DNA of 64,000 nucleotides from Variovorax sp. TBS-050B (lineage in GTDB: Bacteria > Pseudomonadota > Gammaproteobacteria > Burkholderiales > Burkholderiaceae_C): NCBI RefSeq assembly GCF_029893635.1, contig NZ_JARXYR010000002.1:1773001-1837000 (forward strand). Reading direction: 5' to 3'. Below the pieces are notes generated by a model that saw only the letters and a list, made by a program, of their open reading frames with translations, did not search any database and was not told where the DNA came from. Position numbers and translations under genes: made by a program. Positions 28,221-36,962 of the stretch are shown piece after piece (the stretch's first letter is position 1; each line of letters starts with the position of its first letter).

Positions 28221-29603
28221 TCATGGCGAGGGGTCGGGTTGTGGCGGTGGCGGCCGGGGCGCCTCGGGCGGCGGCGGATGCACCGGTTCGGTGCTGCCGA
28301 TGGCGCGGCCGACCATGTGCTCGGCCAGCGTGTCGTAGAGCGGCCGGCTGATCATGCGCGAGATCAGGCTCGCGAGCATGGCCGCCGCCATCAGGCTCAG
28401 CACCATCGCGTGGCCGTCGACCATCTCCATCACGATGATGAAGGCGGTGAGCGGCGCCTGCGTGACCGCGGCCAGGAAGCCCGCCATGCCCATGGCGATG
28501 AGCGCGGGCCCGAGGTCGCTGTGCGCGAAGCCGGCCACCGCGTCGCCGATGCCGGCGCCGATCGACAGCGACGGCGCGAAGATGCCGCCCGGCACGCCGG
28601 TCCAGGCCGTGAGCCAGGTGGCGACGAACTTCAGAACGGTGTAGAGCGGCGTGAGCTCGTCGTGGCCCTGCAGCATCTGCTTGACGGCCTCGGAGCCGGC
28701 GCCGAAGGTGACGCCGCCCGTCACCAGCCCGATGACCGCGATCGCCAGCCCGACGATGGCCGCGAAGCGCAGCGGATAACGCGCGCGCCAGCGCTGGAAG
28801 CGGCCCGCCGTGCCGGTCAGCGAGGCGATCAGCAGCCGCGCGAACAGCCCGCCGGCCACGCCGCTCAGCAGCGCCACCAGCAGGCCGGGGCCGAATGCGT
28901 CCCAGCCGAGCCGCGGCACGCGGATCACGCCGAAATAGCTGACGTTGCCGAAGACCGACACCGCCACCAGGCCCGCCAGCACGATGCCCGTGATGATCAG
29001 GCCGCTGGAGCGCGCCTCGAGCCGGCCCGAGAGCTCCTCGATGGCGAACACCACGCCCGCGAGCGGCGCGTTGAAGGCGGCCGCGATGCCCGCGGCCCCG
29101 CCGGCCACCAGCAGCGCCCGCGCATCGATGCCGGTGTTGGGCGAGAGCCAGCGCCGCGCATGCTGCATGACGCCGGCCGCCACCTGCACCGACGGCCCCT
29201 CGCGGCCGATCGACAGCCCGGCGGCGAAACCGGCCGCGCCCAGGCCGATCTTCGCGAGCGTGAGCCGCAGCGACGCGAAGACGAAGCGCCGCTGCGCGGG
29301 CAGCGCCGGATGCAGCGCGGCCTTGATCTGCGGGATGCCCGAGCCGCCCGCGCCGGGGAAGAAGCGCCGCGTGCACCAGACGATGCCCGTGGTGATCAGC
29401 GGCGTGGTGACGAGCACGGCCCAGGGCCATCGGGCGTAGAGGCCGTGGAAGCGCGCGAAGACCCAGTCGCTCGCGAGCGTGAAGCCCACCACGAAGAGCC
29501 CGGCCAGAATGGCGTAGCCGAGCACGATCGCCCGGTCGAGCCAGACGCGGCCGCTCGACAGCTCGGCACGCAGATGCTCGAGGAAGTCCGGTTCGTGATC
29601 CAT
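28221..29603 (-). CDS. ClC-family chloride channel or H+/Cl- exchanger
   Basis: A 460-residue membrane protein with the three selectivity signatures of ClC proteins: '[11 protein letters not shown]', '[16 protein letters not shown]' (gating glutamate present) and '[16 protein letters not shown]'. A glutamate in '[11 protein letters not shown]' occupies the position of the internal proton glutamate of exchangers, so H+/Cl- antiport is more likely than a passive channel. The C-terminus is a proline-rich tail ([16 protein letters not shown]). The ATG at 29603 gives the usual short N-terminus. It stops 18 bases before the uvrA start on the same strand, so read-through into uvrA is likely. Confidence 0.93.
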   Translation of the reverse strand: MDHEPDFLEHLRAELSSGRVWLDRAIVLGYAILAGLFVVGFTLASDWVFARFHGLYARWPWAVLVTTPLITTGIVWCTRRFFPGAGGSGIPQIKAALHPALPAQRRFVFASLRLTLAKIGLGAAGFAAGLSIGREGPSVQVAAGVMQHARRWLSPNTGIDARALLVAGGAAGIAAAFNAPLAGVVFAIEELSGRLEARSSGLIITGIVLAGLVAVSVFGNVSYFGVIRVPRLGWDAFGPGLLVALLSGVAGGLFARLLIASLTGTAGRFQRWRARYPLRFAAIVGLAIAVIGLVTGGVTFGAGSEAVKQMLQGHDELTPLYTVLKFVATWLTAWTGVPGGIFAPSLSIGAGIGDAVAGFAHSDLGPALIAMGMAGFLAAVTQAPLTAFIIVMEMVDGHAMVLSLMAAAMLASLISRMISRPLYDTLAEHMVGRAIGSTEPVHPPPPEAPRPPPPQPDPSP

Positions 29604-29738
29604 GCCGGTGCATTCTGGCATCCGGCCCGCGGCCCGCCCGGTCGCGTGGCCGCGACCGGTGCCCGGATCGCGGGCATCGGGCACAATGCAGGGTTCTTTT
29701 TTTCCTCCTCCTCCATCCACTTATCAGGGGCAGTGCAT

Positions 29739-30284
29739 ATGGCATCGGTCAACAAAGTCATCGTCGTCGGCAATCTGGGGCGCGATCCCGAAATGCGTAC
29801 CTTCCCGAGCGGCGACCAGGTCGCGAACGTCACCGTGGCCACCACCGATCGCTGGAAGGACAAGCAGAGCGGCGAAATGCGCGAAGCCACCGAATGGCAC
29901 CGCATCGTGTTCAACGGCCGCCTGGCCGAGATCGCCGGCCAGTACCTGCGCAAGGGTTCGCAGGTCTACATCGAAGGCAGCCTGCGCACGCGCAAGTGGA
30001 CCGACAAGGACGGCATCGAGAAATACACCACCGAGATCCGCGCCGACCAGATGCAGATGCTCGGCAGCCGCCAGGGCCAGGGCGGCCCCTCGGGCGGCGG
30101 CGACGACGACGGCGGCTATTCGCAGGGCGGTGGCGGCGGCTACTCGCAAGGCGGTGGTGGTGGCGGCGGCTATGCCCCGCGCGCGCCCGCAGCCGCGCCG
30201 CGCGCACCGGCGCCCGCACCGCGCCAGGCACCGGCCAAGTCGTCGTCGGGCTTCGACGACATGGACGACGACATCCCGTTCTGA
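29739..30284 (+). CDS. ssb: Single-stranded DNA-binding protein
   Basis: A 181-residue SSB. The OB fold occupies about residues 1-110 ('[20 protein letters not shown]', '[36 protein letters not shown]'). A Gly/Ser/Tyr/Gln-rich linker with repeated [10 protein letters not shown] units follows, then Pro/Ala-rich sequence, and the acidic tip DDMDDDIPF that recruits partner proteins. The gene is divergent from the ClC and uvrA genes, a common uvrA-ssb neighbourhood in proteobacteria. A strong terminator follows. Confidence 0.98.
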   Translation: MASVNKVIVVGNLGRDPEMRTFPSGDQVANVTVATTDRWKDKQSGEMREATEWHRIVFNGRLAEIAGQYLRKGSQVYIEGSLRTRKWTDKDGIEKYTTEIRADQMQMLGSRQGQGGPSGGGDDDGGYSQGGGGGYSQGGGGGGGYAPRAPAAAPRAPAPAPRQAPAKSSSGFDDMDDDIPF

Positions 30285-30309
30285 AGCCTCGTCGCCGCTT
30301 CACCGGCCG

Positions 30310-30337
30310 GGCCGGCTCTTCGGAGCCGGCCTTTTTT
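30310..30337 (+). terminator. Rho-independent terminator of ssb
   Basis: A nine-pair stem GGCCGGCTC/GAGCCGGCC with a TTCG loop, followed by six T at 30332-30337, 25 bases after the ssb stop. Confidence 0.92.
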
Positions 30338-30453
30338 CATGGGGGCAGGGCGCAAACGCGCGCCGTGCAGACCGACCGGGCCGGCCCGAAGCATGTAGCC
30401 ATGCGGCCGTCGATGGCGACAATGCGGCCTTCTCCGCAAGAAAAGCGACGCCC

Positions 30454-31719
30454 ATGCTCGACATCGCCGCGACCTGCCTGGTCGTCACCGCGCTCTTCGC
30501 CTATCTGAACCATCGCTTCATCCGGCTGCCGACCACCATCGGCGTGATGGTGATCGCGCTGGTGCTGTCGCTCGGCATCGTGCTGCTCGACACGCTGGGG
30601 CTGGACCACGGCCTGCGGCAGTACGAGGAGTCCTTCGTGCGCTCGATCGATTTCTCCGAAGTCCTGATGCAGGGCATGCTGTCGCTGCTGCTGTTCGCGG
30701 GCGCGCTGCACGTGGACCTGAGCGACCTGCGGTCGTACCGCTGGCAGGTCGGCGCGCTGGCGCTGGTGGGCACGCTCGCCTCCACGCTGGTGGTGGGCTT
30801 CGCGATGTCGGTGGTGCTTCCGTGGGTGGGCGTGGAGCTGCCGCTGCTGTACTGCCTGCTGTTCGGCGCGCTGATCTCGCCCACCGACCCGATCGCGGTG
30901 ATGGGCATCCTCAAGTCGGCCGGGGCGCCGCGCAACCTCGAGCTGGTCGTCGCGGGCGAGTCGCTGTTCAACGACGGCATCGGCGTGGTGATCTTCGCGC
31001 TGATCCTCGGCATGGTGACGAGCGGCAGCGCGCCGAGCGCGGGCGCCGCCGTCGAACTGCTCGCGCGCGAGGCGGGCGGGGGGCTCGCCTTCGGCCTGGG
31101 GCTCGGCTACGTGCTCTACCGGCTGCTCAAGAGCGTGGACCAGTACCACGTCGAGGTGCTGCTCACGCTGGCGGCGGTGCTCGGCGGCTATGCGCTCGCG
31201 AGCCATCTGCACATCTCGGGCCCGCTGGCGATGGTGGTCACGGGGCTGATCATCGGCAACCGCGGGCGCGCGACCGCGATGTCCGACACCACGCGGCGCT
31301 ACATCGACATGTTCTGGGAGCTGCTCGACGAAATCCTCAACGCGGTGCTGTTCGTGCTGATCGGCATGGAAGTGCTGCTGATCGCGTTCGACAACCACCA
31401 CATCGCCGGCGGCGCGGTCGCCATCGTCGTCACGCTGCTCGCGCGGTGGCTCACGGTGGGACTGCCGGTGGGCACGCTGCGCGGATTCTTCCGGCTGCCC
31501 GCGGGCGCCTCGCAGGTGCTGACCTGGGGCGGGCTGCGCGGCGGCATCTCGGTGGCGCTCGCGCTGTCGCTGCCGGGCGGCCCGGCACGCGACACGATCC
31601 TCGCGCTCACCTACTGCGTCGTGGTGTTCTCCATCCTCGTGCAGGGCCTGACCATCGGCAAGGTCACGCGGCGCAGCGTGGCGGCCGAAGAAGGCGCCGC
31701 GCCCCATGGCCATGCCTGA
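30454..31719 (+). CDS. Na+/H+ (cation:proton) antiporter, CPA1 family
   Basis: A 421-residue antiporter with about 12 transmembrane helices. The CPA1 ion-site sequences are present: 'LLFGALISPTDPIAVMGILKSAG' and 'LVVAGESLFNDGIGVVIFALIL' (the ESLFND motif carries the ion-binding Asp), then 'VLTWGGLRGGISVALALSLP' near the C-terminus. There is no cytoplasmic regulatory tail, as is usual for short bacterial members. It probably expels Na+ or K+ in exchange for protons. The gene follows the ssb terminator and so has its own promoter. A histidine kinase gene starts 42 bases downstream. Confidence 0.92.
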   Translation: MLDIAATCLVVTALFAYLNHRFIRLPTTIGVMVIALVLSLGIVLLDTLGLDHGLRQYEESFVRSIDFSEVLMQGMLSLLLFAGALHVDLSDLRSYRWQVGALALVGTLASTLVVGFAMSVVLPWVGVELPLLYCLLFGALISPTDPIAVMGILKSAGAPRNLELVVAGESLFNDGIGVVIFALILGMVTSGSAPSAGAAVELLAREAGGGLAFGLGLGYVLYRLLKSVDQYHVEVLLTLAAVLGGYALASHLHISGPLAMVVTGLIIGNRGRATAMSDTTRRYIDMFWELLDEILNAVLFVLIGMEVLLIAFDNHHIAGGAVAIVVTLLARWLTVGLPVGTLRGFFRLPAGASQVLTWGGLRGGISVALALSLPGGPARDTILALTYCVVVFSILVQGLTIGKVTRRSVAAEEGAAPHGHA

Positions 31720-31761
31720 GGTGCGCTTGCGCCTGCCGGCACGCCCGGCCGGAGTGCCGCG

Positions 31762-33766
31762 GTGAGCGCCGGCCGGCCGCCGCGGCTCGCCCATGCCCTG
31801 CCGGGGCGCGGCGTGGCGTCGCTCTGGACCCATGCGGTGCTGGTCGCCTCGCTGGCCTTGCTGGTGGTCATGGTCGGCTACTTCTGGGCCCAGCCTTCGG
31901 CGCACGAACCGTCGGCGCTGCGCATCGTCCGCGCGGAATGGCTGCTCGTCGAGGCGCCCGGTTTCCACGAGCCGCCTTTCTCGGTCGACAGCAAGGCGCT
32001 GCCGGGCGCATGGCAGCCGGTCGAGCTGCCGTTCGCGCCGCGCATCGGGCTGCTGCGGCAGGCGAGCGAGGCGCCGCCGCCCGACGCGACCCGCGTCTCG
32101 TGGCTGCGCCTCTCGCTGCGCGGCCTGCCCGCGGCCGAAGGATCGATCGCGCTCTTCGCGCGGCGCATCAAGACCGACGGCACCGTGGCGATCTATGCCA
32201 ACGGAAGGCTGGTGTACCGCGCGCAGGAGCGCGGGCCGCTCTGGAACAGCACGCGCACGCCGCTGTGGGTGGTGCTGGACCGCACGCCGGGCGCCGCGCC
32301 GATCGACGAGATCCTCCTGCGCCTGGAGCACACGCGACGCACGCAGGTGGCGGTCTCCTCGGTCTGGGCGGGGCCGGTCGAGGCGCTGGAAGGGCGCTAC
32401 CAGAAGCGGCTGTGGCTGCAGCAGGACCTGCCGGCCATGCTCAACGCGGCCTTCATGGCGGTGGGCATGTTCGCGCTGTTCGTGTGGTTCAGGGCGCCGC
32501 CACGAGACCATCTACCTGCTGTTCTTCAACCTCGCGATCACTTCCTTCCTGCGCGGGCTGCATTTCTACGTCGCGGTGCCGATCGCGAACGACTGGTTCG
32601 CCTGGCTCACGGTCAACTCGCTGTTCTGGCTCGTGGCGGTGGTGCACTTCGCGCTGCGCCAGCTGCACGGCCGGCCGCTGCGCTGGCTCACGGCCGCGGT
32701 GGTGGTGGTGACCGCGCTGATCAGCGTGCTCACGCTGCCGGGCCTCGCGGTCCTGCGCAACACGCCGCAGGTCACGCCGCTGATCTATTTCACGGCCGGT
32801 GCGATGGCCGCGGCGGTCGCGCTGGTGGGCGGCATCAGCGCGTGGCGGCGCTCCAACGAAGGCCGGCTGGTGGCGGTCGGCATCGCGCTGTGCGTGCTGC
32901 TCGGCGCCTCCGACTGGCTGTTGCAGAACAACTTCTCGAGTCCCGAGGGCTGGTACATGGGCGCCTACACCAACGCCGTCACCTTCAGCGTCTTCGGCGT
33001 GCTCATGTACCGCCGCTACGTCAACGCCATCGACGAGGTCGAGCGCGTCAGCGCCGGGCTCGCCGAGCGCCTGCACGCGCGCGAGGCCGAGCTCGAGCTC
33101 AGCCACCAGCGGCTGCGCGAGGCCGAGCGGCAGCAGACCATCGGCGAGGAGCGCCAGCGGCTGATGCAGGACATGCACGACGGGCTGGGCTCCTCGCTGA
33201 TCAGCGCGATCCGCTCGATGGAGGGCGGCGGCATGAGCGCGCCGCAGGTCTCCGAGCTGCTGCGCAGCTGCCTCGACGACCTGAAGCTGACCATCGATTC
33301 CATGGAGCCGCTCGAGGACGACCTGCTGCTGCTGCTCGCGACGCTGCGCTACCGGCTCGGGCCGCGGCTCGAAAGCTCGGGCGTGGCGCTGCAATGGAAC
33401 GTGCAGGAGCTTCCGGCGCTCGTCTGGCTCGATCCGACGAGCGCGCTGCACATCCTGCGCGTGATCCAGGAGGCGATCGGCAACGTGCTGCGCCACACGC
33501 GCGCCACCGAGGTCCGCCTCGGCACCGCCGCCGATGCCGCGGGCGTGCGCGTGACGGTCGAGGACAACGGCCAGGGCTTCGACGTCGAGCAGACGCTCGC
33601 GGGCGCGCGCGGGCGTGGCATGCGCAACCAGATGCGGCGGGCGCAGGCGGTCGGCGGCAGCGTGTCGTGGCGCTCGGGGCCCGGGGGCACGGTGTTCACG
33701 CTCTGGCTGCCGCTGCAGCGCGACGGCGGCGCGCCCGCGGCGGCGGCGTCGGTTGCGGTACATTGA
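31762..33766 (+). pseudogene. Sensor histidine kinase (7TM sensor, HisKA_3), frameshifted
   Basis: Reading frame changes at 32492-32494, where one extra G in a GGG run breaks 'FALFVWFR' from 'RRHETIYLLFFNLAITSF'. Removing one G restores a 667-residue protein. Before the shift there is an N-terminal membrane helix (residues 22-44) and a periplasmic jelly-roll-like domain ('WLRLSLRGLPAAEGSIALFA'). After it come several helices, a coiled coil ('LHAREAELELSHQRLREAER'), the NarL-type phosphorylation site 'RQRLMQDMHDGLGSSLISAIR' and the ATPase 'VEDNGQGFD...GRGMRNQMRR'. The signal is unknown and no response regulator lies next to it. The break may be real or a sequencing error. Confidence 0.8.
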
Positions 33767-33773
33767 CACCCCT

Positions 33774-34526
33774 TTGCCGCAGCCGATCCCGTCCGTTCCG
33801 TCCCCCGCGCCGCACCGCATCCGCCTCGAGGCGGTCACGCTGGTCCGCGGCGACCAGCGCGTCTTCCACGGGCTCACGCTCGCGCTCGACGAGCCGCGCA
33901 TCGGCCTCGTCGGCGACAACGGCGCCGGCAAGAGCAGCCTGTTCCGCCTGCTCGGCGGCCTCGATGCGCCGCAGCAGGGCCGCGTGGTGGTGCATGGCTG
34001 CGACACCCGGGCCGACCGCCGGCAGCTCGCGCGCGAGGTGGGGCTGCTGTTCCAGAACCCCGACGACCAGATCATCTTCCCCACCGTGGCCGAGGAACTC
34101 GCCTTCAGCCTGAGCGCGCGCGGCGAGACGCGGCAGGCGGCGCGCGCGCAGGCGCATGCCTTCCTCGAGCGGCGCGGGCTCGCGGCCTGGGCCGGGCGCG
34201 CCGTGGGCGAACTGAGCCAGGGCCAGCGGCAGCAGGTGTGCCTGCTGGCGCTGCAGATCGGCCGGCCCGCCACGCTGCTGCTCGACGAGCCCTACGCCAG
34301 CCTCGACCTGCCGAGCCAGGCGCGGCTCGCGGCGCAGATCGACGCCACCGACCAGCAGGTCATCGTTTCCACGCACCTGCTCGACCACGTGCAAGGCTTC
34401 GAGCGCGTGCTGTGGCTCGACCAGGGCCGGGTGCGCGCCGACGGCCCGGGCCCCGAGGTGTGCCGGGCCTATGCCGACGACGTGCGCCGGCGCGCGCAGG
34501 CCGAGCGGAGCGCTGCCGGTGCGTAG
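33774..34526 (+). CDS. bioM: Biotin ECF transporter ATPase BioM
   Basis: A roughly 250-residue ABC ATPase of the CbiO/BioM group. Walker A is 'GLVGDNGAGKSSLFRLLGGL', the Q-loop 'GLLFQNPDDQIIFPTVAEELAF' is diagnostic of ECF-type ATPases, the signature is 'LSQGQRQQVCLLALQ' and Walker B is 'TLLLDEPYASLDL'. No ATG precedes the conserved region; TTG at 33774 (used here), TTG at 33753 and ATT at 33762 are possible starts, so the N-terminus is uncertain. BioM energises biotin uptake through BioN and BioY encoded directly downstream; it overlaps bioN by eight bases. Confidence 0.85.
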   Translation: MPQPIPSVPSPAPHRIRLEAVTLVRGDQRVFHGLTLALDEPRIGLVGDNGAGKSSLFRLLGGLDAPQQGRVVVHGCDTRADRRQLAREVGLLFQNPDDQIIFPTVAEELAFSLSARGETRQAARAQAHAFLERRGLAAWAGRAVGELSQGQRQQVCLLALQIGRPATLLLDEPYASLDLPSQARLAAQIDATDQQVIVSTHLLDHVQGFERVLWLDQGRVRADGPGPEVCRAYADDVRRRAQAERSAAGA

Positions 34527-35112
34527 CCTCTATGCAGCGCGGGCGACCTGGATGCATGCGCTGCCCGCATGGTCCAAGCTCGCGGCGCTCTCGGCCTGCG
34601 GCACCCTGCTGGTGCTGGTGCAGCGGCCGCTTCACCTGGCCGCCGCATGTGCCGCGGTGCTGCTGCTGTTCGCATCGCTCGGGCCGGTGGCCTGGCGCCG
34701 CCTGCGCATGCTCGCCGGCATCGCGGTGGCGGGGGCACTGATCGTCGGCTTCCATGCCTTCCTCGGCACGGTGCCGCTCGGCGTGGCCAGCGCCCTGCGG
34801 CTCGCGAGCGCCGCGGTGCTCGCGCTGATGCTGACGCTGACCACGCGCTTCGAGGATCTGCTGGCCGTGCTCGAAGCGCTGATGCGGCCCCTGCGGCATC
34901 TCGGCGTGCCGACCGAGCGGATCGCGCTCGGCATCGGCCTGATGCTGCGCTTCGCCGAGAATTTCTACGTGCAGTGGCAGCGTCTCGACGACGCCCACCG
35001 CGCACGCACGGGGCAGGGCGGCGGCCTGCGGCTGCTCGCGCCGCTGACCATCCGCACGCTGCAGACCGCCGAGCGCGTGGCCGATGCGCTGGCCGCGCGG
35101 CTCGGCCGCTGA
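34519..35112 (+). CDS. bioN: Biotin ECF transporter transmembrane coupling protein BioN
   Basis: A 197-residue EcfT-type membrane protein linking the ATPase to the substrate-binding subunit. It has four to five hydrophobic helices ('LAALSACGTLLVLVQRPLHL', 'MLAGIAVAGALIVGFHAFLG') and the EcfT coupling motifs in 'GIGLMLRFAENFYVQWQRLDDAHRARTG' (an ARTG-type variant of the A-R-G loop). Start is GTG at 34519, inside the end of bioM, consistent with translational coupling. Its small size fits BioN. Confidence 0.85.
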   Translation: MRSLYAARATWMHALPAWSKLAALSACGTLLVLVQRPLHLAAACAAVLLLFASLGPVAWRRLRMLAGIAVAGALIVGFHAFLGTVPLGVASALRLASAAVLALMLTLTTRFEDLLAVLEALMRPLRHLGVPTERIALGIGLMLRFAENFYVQWQRLDDAHRARTGQGGGLRLLAPLTIRTLQTAERVADALAARLGR

Positions 35113-35159
35113 GAAACGCCTGCCGTTCCTTCCTTCCACCCTTCACCCGGGCTTACGCC

Positions 35160-35738
35160 ATGACCCATCCCGCTTCCGCCGCCTCGTCCCGATCGCTGTC
35201 GTACATCGCGCTCTTCGCCGCGCTGATGGCGGTGTTCGGCCTGATCCCGAAGGTCGACCTGCCCTTCGGCGTGCCGATCACGCTGCAGTCGCTCGGCGTC
35301 ATGCTCGCGGGCTGCCTGCTCGGGCCGCGGCGCGGCTTCCTGGCCATTGCGCTGTTCCTGCTCGCGGTCGCGCTCGGCCTGCCGCTGCTGCCGGGCGGGC
35401 GCGGCGGACTGGCGGTGTTCGTGGCGCCGGCCTCGGGCTTCCTCTTCGGCTGGATGTTCGGCGCCTTCGCCGCGGGCCTCGTGATGCGCGCCTTCGCCGG
35501 CGCCACCGGCAAGGGCCTGTTCGCGGCGGCCTTCCTCGCGGCTTTCGTCGGCGGCATCGGCGTGGTCTATGCCTTCGGCATCATGGGCCTCTCGCTGGTG
35601 GCCCACATGTCGCTCTCGCAGGCGGCGCTGGCGGTGCTGGTGTTCATTCCGGGCGACCTCGTCAAGTGCGGCCTGTGCGCGCTGCTCGTGCAGACGGTGA
35701 TGCGCGGCCTGCCGCACTGGCGGCTCGACAGGGATTGA
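35160..35738 (+). CDS. bioY: Biotin transporter substrate-binding subunit BioY
   Basis: A 192-residue S component with six hydrophobic helices. BioY hallmarks are 'LFAALMAVFGLIPKVDLPFGVPITLQSLGVMLAGCLLGPRRG', 'PLLPGGRGGLAVFVAPASGFLFG' and 'VLVFIPGDLVKCGLCALLV' (the GDLVK motif near the C-terminus). It captures biotin with high affinity and forms the BioMNY complex with the two gene products upstream. It ends three bases before the stop of a convergent DUF6314 gene, leaving no room for a separate terminator. Confidence 0.95.
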   Translation: MTHPASAASSRSLSYIALFAALMAVFGLIPKVDLPFGVPITLQSLGVMLAGCLLGPRRGFLAIALFLLAVALGLPLLPGGRGGLAVFVAPASGFLFGWMFGAFAAGLVMRAFAGATGKGLFAAAFLAAFVGGIGVVYAFGIMGLSLVAHMSLSQAALAVLVFIPGDLVKCGLCALLVQTVMRGLPHWRLDRD

Positions 35739-35741
35739 GGA

Positions 35742-36185
35742 TCAACCGCGCGTGAAGACGGTGCGCGAGAGATAGTCCTTGCGCGGTCCGCTCACGCGGT
35801 GCTCGACCACGAACCTGCCGTCGGCCAGGAAGCGGTAGCGGCTGTGGTACTGGTCGGCCGCGCAGAGATGCCCGGCCGATCCTTCGAGCGCGTCGCCCTC
35901 GCGCGCGAGCGCGATGCGGTGGAAGAGCCGCGGCGGCGCCTCGGCGAAGTACACCGAGAACCCGCCGTCGCTGTGCGCGAACACGTAGTCGCGGTGCCCG
36001 TCGAAGGCCTGGCCGTTGGCAAGCTCGACCCGCCCTTGCTCGCGGTACGCGAGCCGGCCGTCCGGCAGGCGGCGGAATTCGGCCTCGCCGCGCATCGTGG
36101 CCTGGCCCGGAATCGTGCGGTCGAGCCGCCACCGGCCTTCGAGGTGGTCGAAGACCTGGTCCGGTGTGGGCGCGGCGGATTCCAT
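35742..36185 (-). CDS. DUF6314 family protein
   Basis: A 147-residue cytoplasmic protein of unknown function. The sequence alternates short beta-strand-like stretches: 'FDHLEGRWRLDRTIPGQATMRGEAEFRRL', 'LAYREQGRVELANGQAFDGHRDYVFAH', 'YHSRYRFLADGRFVVEHRVSGPRKDYLSRTVF'. The L-x-G-x-W opening and the YxSRYRFL...GPRKDYLSRT close are characteristic of DUF6314 and suggest a lipocalin-like barrel. No catalytic motif is evident. It is convergent with bioY. Confidence 0.75.
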   Translation of the reverse strand: MESAAPTPDQVFDHLEGRWRLDRTIPGQATMRGEAEFRRLPDGRLAYREQGRVELANGQAFDGHRDYVFAHSDGGFSVYFAEAPPRLFHRIALAREGDALEGSAGHLCAADQYHSRYRFLADGRFVVEHRVSGPRKDYLSRTVFTRG

Positions 36186-36439
36186 GCGCGCACTCTACGC
36201 CGGGCCCGATGACCCGCGCCCTTCGCCCGGATTGTTTCCTTTCCGTGAACGCCGCGGTTCCTTTCGATGAGGGTTTTTACTTAGATTGCGGCGCACAATT
36301 CATCTCACGGACCGGCCCCCAGGCCGATCCGGATGAACAAGGCCCCCGAGCGAGGTGGCTGCCCCCGAAGAGGCAGTGACCCACCCAAGACCGGTTCGAA
36401 TCATCCAATGAAACTGAACTTGAATTGAAGGAAACCAAA
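36186..36439. promoter_or_regulatory. Intergenic leader before the DUF4148-like gene
   Basis: A 254-base region between divergent genes. It contains a T-rich stretch near 36268-36290 that is a plausible core promoter for the downstream gene, then a stem-rich GC segment (36305-36380). The GAAGGAAACC ribosome site lies just before 36440. No coding sequence is supported. Confidence 0.35.
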
Positions 36440-36820
36440 ATGACCGCCTCGAAGCTCCTCTCCGCCGTTGCCGTTGCCCTCATGGCCGTTGCCGGTGCCG
36501 CCCACGCCGAAACCTATGAAGGCGTGCATTCGCTGACCTCGGCCGCAAGCCGCGCCGATGTCGCCAGCGAAGCCGTGGTGGCCGCGCACAGCGCCAACCC
36601 GTACGCCACCGGTGCCAATGCCGGCCCGGCCCGCGCCTTCGTCTCGGCCACCAGCCGCGACGCCGTCCGCGCCGAAGCCGTGGCCGCCGCACGCAGCGCC
36701 GACCCGTATGCCGAAGGCGCCTCGGCCGGCGTGCAGCCCCTGGTCGCGAGCACGGTGGACCGCGCCACGGTCCGTGCCGCTGCCCGCGCAGCCGCCCGCG
36801 GCGACGCGCTGCCGCTGTAA
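36440..36820 (+). CDS. Small exported DUF4148-like repeat protein
   Basis: A 126-residue predicted periplasmic protein. Residues 1-23 (MTASKLLSAVAVALMAVAGA, then AHA) are a signal peptide. The mature part holds two good and one partial copy of a roughly 40-residue unit: 'SRADVASEAVVAAHSANPYATG' and 'SRDAVRAEAVAAARSADPYAEG', then a shorter 'DRATVRAAARAAARG'. This SRxxVxxE repeat is typical of DUF4148-like proteins that are abundant in Burkholderiales and have no assigned function. It is monocistronic, with its own terminator. Confidence 0.8.
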   Translation: MTASKLLSAVAVALMAVAGAAHAETYEGVHSLTSAASRADVASEAVVAAHSANPYATGANAGPARAFVSATSRDAVRAEAVAAARSADPYAEGASAGVQPLVASTVDRATVRAAARAAARGDALPL

Positions 36821-36843
36821 TCGTCGGCACGCTCCGGCCCCGA

Positions 36844-36877
36844 AGGCCGGCCCTGCGAAAGCGGGGCCGGCCTTTTT
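36844..36877 (+). terminator. Rho-independent terminator of the DUF4148-like gene
   Basis: A ten-pair stem AGGCCGGCCC/GGGCCGGCCT (36844-36853 with 36864-36873) closed by a ten-base loop and followed by TTTTT. It separates the small exported gene from the VWA cluster, which therefore starts a new transcript within 36878-36962. Confidence 0.92.
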
Positions 36878-36962
36878 CGTTGCCTGCGCAGCCGTCTGAT
36901 AAGCTGCCCGCGCCTCGCCCGTCGACCCGGTCCTTCCACCTGTCCTCGCCCACGCATCGCGC

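Noticed and set aside
30115..30180. Short direct repeats in the ssb coding region
   Set aside because: They encode the Gly/Ser/Tyr linker of SSB; low-complexity coding sequence, not a CRISPR or regulatory repeat.
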